A stretch of 36,587 nt of DNA from Flavonifractor plautii ATCC 29863 (GTDB taxonomy: Bacteria > Bacillota > Clostridia > Oscillospirales > Oscillospiraceae): the NCBI RefSeq assembly GCF_000239295.1, contig NZ_JH417677.1, positions 1-36,587 on the forward strand, read 5' to 3'. The number at the start of each line of letters is the position of its first letter. The first letter of the stretch is position 1. The position numbers and the translations under genes were made by a program. Positions 15,862-21,360 of this stretch are shown piece by piece. The notes under the pieces were generated by a model. It searched no databases and was not told the DNA's origin. It was given only the letters and a program-made list of their open reading frames with translations.

Positions 15862-15890
15862 GAGCCCAAGAAAAAAGGAGGTTCATCACC

Positions 15891-16688
15891 ATGGAATTTC
15901 GTGAACGGCTCTACCAGCTCCGCAAAGGGCGGGGCATCTCCCAGGAGGAGTTGGCCCACACCGTAGGGGTCTCCCGGCAGGCGGTACAGAAGTGGGAGGC
16001 GGGGGCCGCCACCCCGGATCTCAACAACCTGTCCGCCTTGGCCGACTATTTTGCCGTCAGTTTGGACTATCTGGTGCGGGGAATCGAGCCCGAAAAGCCC
16101 GCAGCCCCTTCCCCTCAGCAGGCTGTCATCCAAAACTACTATAGAGGCTGGCGCTATGAGTACCGCAGCCGCCGCACTCTCTTCGGCCTTCCTCTGGTTC
16201 ATATCAATCTGTGTGACCGCAGTCTGTGTCGGGCCAAGGGGGTCATCGCCATCGGCAACGTGGCCACCGGCCTGATAGCCATCGGAGGCTTTTCCGCCGG
16301 TCTGCTGACCTTGGGCGGATTCAGCGCCGGTCTGCTGGCTCTGGGCGGCCTCGCCGCTGGGGGGATCTCCCTCGGCGGCCTGTCCGTGGGCCTGCTGGCT
16401 GCCTTGGGCGGGGCGGCATTCAGCCTAGGAATTGCCTTCGGCGGCGGCGCTGTCAGCGGCTATGCGGCCCTGGGCGGGGCGGCGGTGGGGCAGTACGCCG
16501 CCGGGGGCACTGCGTTCGGCTCCACCCTCGCTATCGGACGGGACGCATATTCCTCTGCCGCCGGTCTGGCTCTCACCCTGGAGCAGCTTCACGGCTACTC
16601 CCCCGAGGTCCTGTTCCAGATGATCCACGCCCAGCTCCCCGAGGCCCCTGAGTGGGTCGTCCGCCTGCTTCTCTGCGTTTGTCCCTGA
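15891..16688 (+). CDS. XRE family regulator with glycine-rich repeat domain
   Basis: Residues 1-64 form a classical helix-turn-helix (ISQEELAHTVGVSRQAVQKWEAG) of the Cro/C1 type. After a linker comes a basic aromatic segment (YEYRSRRTLFGLPLVHINL) and then about 100 residues of glycine-rich repeats with a 5/10-residue period (GGFSAGLLTL, GGFSAGLLAL, GGLAAGGISL, GGLSVGLLAAL). The C-terminal 40 residues are ordinary. The repeats could form glycine-zipper membrane helices or a solenoid. A DNA-binding domain tied to such a region suggests a membrane- or assembly-linked regulator, but no ligand is known. The ribosome site aaaggagg is strong. A terminator follows. Confidence 0.85.
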   Translation: MEFRERLYQLRKGRGISQEELAHTVGVSRQAVQKWEAGAATPDLNNLSALADYFAVSLDYLVRGIEPEKPAAPSPQQAVIQNYYRGWRYEYRSRRTLFGLPLVHINLCDRSLCRAKGVIAIGNVATGLIAIGGFSAGLLTLGGFSAGLLALGGLAAGGISLGGLSVGLLAALGGAAFSLGIAFGGGAVSGYAALGGAAVGQYAAGGTAFGSTLAIGRDAYSSAAGLALTLEQLHGYSPEVLFQMIHAQLPEAPEWVVRLLLCVCP

Positions 16689-16690
16689 AA

Positions 16691-16722
16691 AAGAGCCCTT
16701 GCGCGGCCGCGCAAGGGCTCTT
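16691..16722. terminator. bidirectional terminator between convergent genes
   Basis: A perfect 32-base palindrome (AAGAGCCCTTGCGCGG and its complement) lies just after the regulator gene, with A-rich sequence on its left and a T/C-rich tail on its right. It would serve the plus-strand gene and probably the minus-strand acetyltransferase gene. Confidence 0.8.
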
Positions 16723-16780
16723 CCCTTATCTGTCTTCTCTGTAAGCTGAACTGTGTCCACCCGTCCCGGTGCCCCTATCA

Positions 16781-17275
16781 TCACCGTTGAGAAATCTCCA
16801 TGTATAGAAGGGGATACGGCGCTCCCTGTTCATCGCAGTCTGTCCTTTTATATACACAGAATCCCATGTGCTCATAAAAACCCTTTGCCTCTGGGTTCTG
16901 TTCATTGACCGTCACGCTCTTAACCCCACAATGCTTCATCCCATATTCAACGAGCAGCCTTCCCAAGCCGTTTCCCCGTTTGTCCGGAACGAGAAACAGC
17001 ATTTCAAGGCGGCCGCCATCTACTCCCATAAATCCGACCGGAGCTCCGCTTTCCTCTCTGGCGATGACAAGCCTTGGAACCAAATTCAGCGCCCCGGGAA
17101 CGTATTCCTTGATCTGTTCTATTTCACGGCTGGATAAAAAGTGGTGCGTTGCCCTCACGGACTGCTCCCAAATTTTCAGAAGCTGCTGGAGCAATGCAGG
17201 CTGCCGTTCCTTCACTTCCGCTATTTCCGTATCCTCACCCCATTTGATTGCATTTCCAACATCAGCCTGCCACAC
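16781..17275 (-). CDS. GNAT family N-acetyltransferase
   Basis: The protein (up to 164 residues) is a GNAT enzyme close to the YjaB-like group: LLKIWEQSVRATHHFLS near the N-terminus, FMGVDGGRLEMLFLVPDKRGNGLGRLLVEYGMK with the acetyl-CoA loop, and NPEAKGFYEHMGFCVYKR. The substrate is unknown. The start is uncertain. The frame is open upstream to the stop codon of the neighbouring DivIVA-like gene, the listed start is a GTG without a clear ribosome site, and family alignment favours a start near the IAEVKERQPALL segment about 18 residues further in. It lies 30 bases after the DivIVA-like gene, in the same direction. Confidence 0.8.
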   Translation of the reverse strand: MWQADVGNAIKWGEDTEIAEVKERQPALLQQLLKIWEQSVRATHHFLSSREIEQIKEYVPGALNLVPRLVIAREESGAPVGFMGVDGGRLEMLFLVPDKRGNGLGRLLVEYGMKHCGVKSVTVNEQNPEAKGFYEHMGFCVYKRTDCDEQGAPYPLLYMEISQR

Positions 17276-17305
17276 AAATGCTGCGGCTTCGGTCAGCCGG
17301 CTTGC

Positions 17306-18028
17306 TTATTTCTCATCCAGTGGGAGTGGGTCCGGTGCACGGTGGGTCAGCTCGGCACAGCAGGACTTGGTCAGCTTGTCCAGTCCCTCATCCTGGCGGG
17401 CCAGCTCCCCGGAGATCTGCTCCAGCGTCTGCCGCACCTGGTCCAGCTCTCCACAGGCCCTGGAAACCGCCGCGTCCATATCAGCGCGCAGGCGGCCGTA
17501 ATTCCCCTGCACCCGGTTCAGCCACTGCTCCACCTCGGCCCGTGTCTTGCGGATGCGCTCCTCCGCCTCCGCCTGAACCGCCTGGGCGCGGCAGTGGGCC
17601 TCCAGCTCGATACCGGCGGTGCGGTCCTTCACCTTCTCATAGGCCGCCGCTGCGGGCCCCGCCTTGGCCAGCTTTTCCTCGCTCTCCTTCAGCTGGGCCT
17701 CGGTATCGGCCAACCGCTGCTTCGCCTTCTCCAGCTCTTCCTCCAGCAGGGAGATCTCCAGCTTGCGCTCCTCCGCCTCCTTGTGGGCGGCGGCCAGCTC
17801 CTCCCGCAGGGCCTGGAGCTCCTTCTCCTTGGCCTCCGTCTGGGCCTGGGCCGCGGCGGTCTCCTCCGCCTGGGCCGCCTTGGCCGCCTCGGCTTCCGCC
17901 AGCTCCCGCCGGACAGCCTCCAGCTTCTCCCGGTGCTCCTGGTTCGACGTCTCAATATAATTCAGCACATCCTGCTTCTGAAACCCGCCAAAGGTGGACG
18001 TGCGGAACTGAAGTTCGGTGTCGCTCAT
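17306..18028 (-). CDS. DivIVA-like coiled-coil protein
   Basis: The 240-residue protein starts with LQFRTSTFGGFQKQDVLNYIE, close to the N-terminal membrane-binding motif of DivIVA/GpsB relatives. A long Glu/Ala/Lys/Arg-rich coiled coil follows (about residues 30-225) with a short tail. DivIVA family proteins bind curved membrane at poles and septa. The role here is inferred from the motif, and the cysteines near 225 are unusual. The ATG at 18028 has an aagggg ribosome site; the GTG three codons upstream overlaps this site. Confidence 0.75.
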   Translation of the reverse strand: MSDTELQFRTSTFGGFQKQDVLNYIETSNQEHREKLEAVRRELAEAEAAKAAQAEETAAAQAQTEAKEKELQALREELAAAHKEAEERKLEISLLEEELEKAKQRLADTEAQLKESEEKLAKAGPAAAAYEKVKDRTAGIELEAHCRAQAVQAEAEERIRKTRAEVEQWLNRVQGNYGRLRADMDAAVSRACGELDQVRQTLEQISGELARQDEGLDKLTKSCCAELTHRAPDPLPLDEK

Positions 18029-18060
18029 ACGGCACACCCCTTTTCTACAGAATCAGAGCT

Positions 18061-18089
18061 ATTTTATCACAATTCCCGCTATAACACAA
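18061..18089 (-). promoter_or_regulatory. promoter of the DivIVA-like gene
   Basis: On the minus strand TTGTGT (18089-18084) and TAAAAT (18066-18061) are 17 bases apart, 33 bases before the start codon. Confidence 0.65.
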
Positions 18090-18137
18090 GCGCCACCCAG
18101 ACCATAGCTATCTGCACAATTCTTTCTTCTCTCTACT

Positions 18138-18166
18138 TGCGGTTTTGCGCAAAATCAACTATAGTT
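18138..18166 (+). promoter_or_regulatory. promoter of cas3
   Basis: TTGCGG (18138-18143) and TATAGT (18161-18166) are 17 bases apart. The cas3 mRNA would have a leader of about 85 bases. This promoter is divergent to that of the DivIVA-like gene. Confidence 0.65.
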
Positions 18167-18258
18167 ATAGTTGGCATTACGGCAAAATGTCCGGTCTATC
18201 GGGCTTATCCGGCGGTATTCTACGTTCAGAAACATTTGAGAACGGAGGTAGTTTTCCC

Positions 18259-20388
18259 ATGACCTATCTGGCCCACATTGCCGGCGACGGCCGGAAACAG
18301 ACGGCGGCGGAGCACCTCAACGGGACGGCGGAGCGTTGCGCCCTCTTTGCCGCTCCCTTTGGCGCGGAGGAGCTGGGTCGGCTGGCCGGCCTGAGCCACG
18401 ACCTCGGAAAATACTCCATGGAATTTCAGCGCCGCCTTGCCGGCGGCCCCAAGGTGGATCACGCCACCGCCGGCGCCTTTGCCTGCTGGCGTATGGGGCA
18501 GCCTCTGGCTGCCTTTGCGGCGGCGGGGCACCACGGCGGCCTCCCGGACGGAGGCACTCAGGGGGATTCCCCGGATGCCGGAACCTTTTGGGGACGGATG
18601 AAGCGCGCGGAACGGGGCATGCTGCCCGACTGCTCCCCCTGGACAGAAGAGATCGCCCTCCCCTCCCCCGCTCCTCCCCCCTGCGGCGCGGAGCCGCTGT
18701 CCCTGATGTTCTTTACCCGGATGCTGTTTTCCTGTCTGACGGACGCGGATTTCCTGGACACCGAGGCCTTTATGGACGGCTCCCCCCGGCCGGAGCACCC
18801 CGCTCCTCTGGATGACCTTTGGGAGCGGCTCCAGCGCCATATCTCCGGCTGGTTTCCCCCTCAGGGAGAGCTGAACTCCCGCCGCTGCGCCGTTCTGGAG
18901 CAGTGTATCCGGATGGGCAAAACCCAGCCCCCCGGCCTGTTTACCCTCACCGTCCCCACCGGGGGCGGAAAGACGGTGGCCTCTCTGGCCTTCGCCCTGG
19001 CCCAGGCTAGGGCCAGGGGACTGCGGCGGATCATCTATGTGATCCCCTACACCTCCATCATCGAGCAGACCGCCCAGGAGTTCCGAACCATCCTGGGGGC
19101 GGAGAACGTGCTGGAGCACCACTCCAACGCCGCCTATGAAATCGACGCCGAGGCCACTCCAAAAACGGTCCGCCTGGCCCAGGCCGCGGAGAACTGGGAC
19201 ATGCCCGTGGTGGTGACCACGGCGGTGCAGTTCTTTGAATCCCTCTATGCCAACCGCCCCTCCCAGTGCCGCAAGCTCCACAACCTGGCCGGAAGCGTCA
19301 TTCTCTTCGACGAGGCCCAGCTGCTCCCCCTCCCCTGCCTGCGGCCCTGCGTCCACGCCATCGCCCAGCTCGTTCAGCATTACGGCGCTTCCGCCGTCCT
19401 CTGTACCGCCACCCAGCCCGCACTGGGGCCGCTCTTTGCAGAGTTCCTGCCCGGCCGTCCGGCGGTGGAGCTCTGTCCGCCGGAGCTGTGTCCCCCGGAA
19501 CCCTTCCGCCGGGTGTGCTTCCGCCAGGCGGGCCGGCTGGACTGGGACACACTGTCCGGACAGCTCCAGCAGCACGAGCAGGTGCTCTGCGTTGTCAACA
19601 GCCGCAAGAGCGCCCAGGAGATCTTTACGCGGCTCTCCGGCGAGGGGAACTTTCACCTCTCTACCCTCATGTATCCCGCCCACCGGCGCGCCAAGCTGGA
19701 GGAGATCCGCCGCCGGCTCAAGGAGGGGCTCCCCTGCCGGGTGATCTCCACCTCCCTGATCGAGGCCGGGGTGGATGTAGACTTTCCAGCCGTGTTCCGG
19801 GAAGAGGCGGGCCTGGACTCCATCCTCCAGGCCGCCGGCCGGTGCAACCGGGAGGGGAAGCGCCCCGTCTCGGAGAGCATCGTCACCCTTTTCCGGGGGG
19901 AAGCCGTCCCGCCGCCTCTGTTTCAGACCGCTATCGGCGCGGGCCGCATGGTGCTGGAGCAGTATGACGACATCGCCTCTCAGGAGGCGATCCAGGCCTA
20001 CTTCCATACGCTCCTGGAGCTGAAGGGGGCGGAAGCGCAGGACATATATGGTATTCTGCCCAAGATTCGCACGGAGCTGTTCCCCTTCCAGTCCGTGGCG
20101 GAGCGCTTCCACATGATCGACAGCCCCACCCGGACGGTCTACATCCCATTGGGCGCGGGCGCGGAGCTGGTCGGACGGCTTCGGGCCGGAGAGCGGAGCC
20201 GGACGCTGTTCCGCCAGCTCGGCCAATACGGCGTATCTATCTACGAAGAGCACTTCGCCGCCCTGGATCAGGCCGGGGATCTGGAGCGGCTGGAGGATGG
20301 CTCCGCTATCCTTGCCACCCTGTCCCTCTATTCAGAGGAAACCGGGCTGTCCCTGGAGGCGGACTGTGGGAAAGCCTTCTTTGTCTAA
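18259..20388 (+). CDS. cas3: CRISPR-associated helicase/nuclease Cas3 (type I-C)
   Basis: The 709-residue protein combines an N-terminal HD nuclease with an SF2 helicase; Cascade recruits it to degrade target DNA. HD residues visible are H19, the H47-D48 pair in LSHDLGKY, H68 in DHATAG and H91-H92 in AAGHHGG. Helicase motifs are TVPTGGGKT (about 230-240), FDEAQ near 351, CTATQPAL, STSLIEAGVDVDFP and QAAGRCNREGK near 523. The ATG at 18259 follows acggaggt; the frame is open upstream to 18145, but the protein start there is not conserved in appearance. A strong hairpin follows the stop and separates cas3 from the rest of the operon. Confidence 0.96.
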   Translation: MTYLAHIAGDGRKQTAAEHLNGTAERCALFAAPFGAEELGRLAGLSHDLGKYSMEFQRRLAGGPKVDHATAGAFACWRMGQPLAAFAAAGHHGGLPDGGTQGDSPDAGTFWGRMKRAERGMLPDCSPWTEEIALPSPAPPPCGAEPLSLMFFTRMLFSCLTDADFLDTEAFMDGSPRPEHPAPLDDLWERLQRHISGWFPPQGELNSRRCAVLEQCIRMGKTQPPGLFTLTVPTGGGKTVASLAFALAQARARGLRRIIYVIPYTSIIEQTAQEFRTILGAENVLEHHSNAAYEIDAEATPKTVRLAQAAENWDMPVVVTTAVQFFESLYANRPSQCRKLHNLAGSVILFDEAQLLPLPCLRPCVHAIAQLVQHYGASAVLCTATQPALGPLFAEFLPGRPAVELCPPELCPPEPFRRVCFRQAGRLDWDTLSGQLQQHEQVLCVVNSRKSAQEIFTRLSGEGNFHLSTLMYPAHRRAKLEEIRRRLKEGLPCRVISTSLIEAGVDVDFPAVFREEAGLDSILQAAGRCNREGKRPVSESIVTLFRGEAVPPPLFQTAIGAGRMVLEQYDDIASQEAIQAYFHTLLELKGAEAQDIYGILPKIRTELFPFQSVAERFHMIDSPTRTVYIPLGAGAELVGRLRAGERSRTLFRQLGQYGVSIYEEHFAALDQAGDLERLEDGSAILATLSLYSEETGLSLEADCGKAFFV

Positions 20389-20392
20389 ACAG

Positions 20393-20428
20393 CAGGGGAG
20401 CGGAGACGCTTCCGTCTCCGCTCCCCTG
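20393..20428. terminator. strong hairpin after cas3 and after the minus-strand crRNA-like RNA
   Basis: A perfect 16-base stem (CAGGGGAGCGGAGACG, 20393-20408; complement 20413-20428) with a 4-base loop starts 5 bases after the cas3 stop. Only short T-runs lie on either side, so it may end both cas3 transcription and the minus-strand RNA, or protect their 3' ends. Confidence 0.75.
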
Positions 20429-20480
20429 TGCCTCCTAATTAATATACATTTCTATATTTCAATCCACGCATGTTGCGACA
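20429..20480 (-). ncRNA. candidate crRNA-like regulatory RNA (shortened repeat plus pseudo-spacer)
   Basis: Reading the minus strand, 20479-20456 is a shortened CRISPR repeat: GTCGCA, then ACA in place of the central 12 bases, then TGCGTGGATTGAAAT. These flanks equal the first 6 and last 15 bases of the array repeat at 26199. The hairpin is reduced to CGCA-ACA-TGCG, but the 11-base 3' handle (TGGATTGAAAT) is intact, so Cas5-type processing remains plausible. The following 27 bases (20455-20429) act as a pseudo-spacer starting ATAGAAATGTATATTAA, and the hairpin at 20428-20393 would close the RNA. A minus-strand extended -10 box places the start of transcription at the first base of the repeat. 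The guide matches a TTC-flanked site upstream of cas5 (see 20512-20548). No second repeat is present. Confidence 0.8.
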
Positions 20481-20486
20481 GAAAAT

Positions 20487-20495
20487 ATTATATCA
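20487..20495 (-). promoter_or_regulatory. extended -10 promoter of the crRNA-like RNA
   Basis: On the minus strand the sequence TGATATAAT (20495-20487) is a perfect extended -10 element. The -35 position at 17-base spacing is weak (TGAATT, 20515-20510). Transcription would start at about 20480, right at the first base of the shortened repeat. Confidence 0.7.
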
Positions 20496-20511
20496 CATGT
20501 TTCAACAAAAA

Positions 20512-20548
20512 TTCATAGATATGTATTTTAAAGAGTTTGACGGATGAC
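20512..20548 (+). promoter_or_regulatory. putative Cascade operator (PAM plus partial protospacer) upstream of cas5
   Basis: TTC at 20512-20514 is the type I-C PAM. From 20515 the plus strand reads ATAGATATGTATTTTAA, against ATAGAAATGTATATTAA in the pseudo-spacer. Matches occur at positions 1-5, 7-12, 14-17, 20 and 21, that is 17 of 21, and one mismatch is at position 6, which is flipped out in type I guides. Beyond 21 the match is lost. A full-length Cascade footprint would cover the -35 box at 20537-20542. A partial match of this kind would be expected to allow binding but not cleavage. Confidence 0.75.
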
Positions 20549-20565
20549 TAACTCTGATGTATAAT
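20537..20565 (+). promoter_or_regulatory. strong promoter of the cas5-cas8c-cas7-cas4-cas1-cas2 operon
   Basis: TTGACG (20537-20542) and TATAAT (20560-20565) are 17 bases apart, which is nearly consensus. Transcription would start near 20572, about 126 bases before cas5. Its -35 box lies inside the putative Cascade operator. Confidence 0.88.
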
Positions 20566-20577
20566 ATAGTCGTCTAA

Positions 20578-20682
20578 ATGAATAGACGCAGGATGGAACG
20601 CCGGGCAGACGTGAGGTCTCATTCACTCTCTACTCCGTCTGCCGGTGCTTCCCCTGTCCAAACAATATATTATGTATTATGA
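20578..20682 (+). CDS. possible 34-codon small ORF in the cas5 leader
   Basis: The frame begins ATG AAT AGA CGC AGG (MNRRRMERRADV) only about 6 bases after the predicted transcription start, so it has no room for a ribosome site. It ends TGA just before the cas5 ribosome site. The start codon lies in the loop of a small hairpin (CGTCT/AGACG, 20571-20588). A longer stem follows (20601-20611 with 20636-20645). The codons AGA and AGG are uncommon in the neighbouring genes. It may be an untranslated leader with a chance frame, or a small toxin-like or leader element. The evidence for translation is weak. Confidence 0.3.
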   Translation: MNRRRMERRADVRSHSLSTPSAGASPVQTIYYVL

Positions 20683-20697
20683 AAGGAGTGAACGCCT

Positions 20698-21360
20698 ATG
20701 TCCATTCAGCTGGAGGTCTGGGGGGATTATGCCCTCTTTACCCGCCCGGAGATGAAAGTAGAACGGGTGAGCTACGATATCATGACCCCCTCCGCCGCCC
20801 GGGGGCTGGTGGAGGCCATCTACTGGCATCCTGGGCTGAGGTGGATCATCGACCGCATCCATGTGTGCGCTCCCATCCGCTTCACCAACCTGCGGCGCAA
20901 CGAGGTCAAGTCCACTCTCTCCGCCCGCTCGGCCCGGACGGTGATGGAGCGGGGCAAGGGAGAGCTGTATCTGTGCACATCCGACGACATTCAGCAGCGG
21001 GCCGCCCTGCTGCTGCGGGATGTGCGGTATGTCATTGAGGCCCATTTTGACATGACCAGTCAGGCCGCCCCCGGAGATAATCCGGGCAAGTTTCAGGACA
21101 TTGTCAAGCGCCGCATCAAAAAGGGGCAGTTCTACCACCAGCCCTGCTTTGGCTGCCGTGAGTTTCCCGCCCATTTCCACTGGTGTGAGGAGCTACCCCC
21201 CTGCCCGAAGGAGCTGCTGGGAGAGCGCGATCTGGGCTGGATCCTGTGGGATATGGACTATACAAATCCGGAGGATATCCGCCCCCTGTTCTTCCGCGGC
21301 ACCCTGCGGGACGGGGTGCTGGAGGTGCCCGCCCGGGACAGCGGGGAGGTGCGGGGATGA
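20698..21360 (+). CDS. cas5c: type I-C Cas5 (Cas5c/Cas5d), pre-crRNA endonuclease
   Basis: Type I-C lacks Cas6, and its Cas5 cuts the repeat RNA and stays on the 5' handle in Cascade. The 220-residue protein shows the family pattern: VWGDYALFTRPEMKVERVSYDIMTPSAARGLVEAIYWHP at the N-terminus (RAMP fold), NEVKSTLS in the middle, and GKFQDIVKRRIKKGQFYHQP followed by CFGCREFPA in the second half. The ribosome site (aaaggag) is good. The ATG of cas8c overlaps the stop codon (ATGA). Confidence 0.95.
   Translation: MSIQLEVWGDYALFTRPEMKVERVSYDIMTPSAARGLVEAIYWHPGLRWIIDRIHVCAPIRFTNLRRNEVKSTLSARSARTVMERGKGELYLCTSDDIQQRAALLLRDVRYVIEAHFDMTSQAAPGDNPGKFQDIVKRRIKKGQFYHQPCFGCREFPAHFHWCEELPPCPKELLGERDLGWILWDMDYTNPEDIRPLFFRGTLRDGVLEVPARDSGEVRG

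Noticed and set aside
18167-18258. Second target of the crRNA-like guide upstream of cas3
   Set aside because: TTC followed by AGAAACATTTG is present, but it matches the guide only when shifted by two bases from the PAM, so it is not a proper protospacer.
17141-18262. 373-codon plus-strand frame rich in Leu, Gly and Gln
   Set aside because: It is the complement of the DivIVA-like coiled-coil gene, and the minus strand has a promoter, a ribosome site and a family motif.
20456-20479. The shortened repeat as a mere remnant of a second CRISPR array
   Set aside because: A remnant would not be expected to keep the complete handle, have a promoter starting at its first base, and be followed by a guide matching a PAM-flanked site in the adjacent cas promoter. 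This explanation remains possible until RNA data are available.
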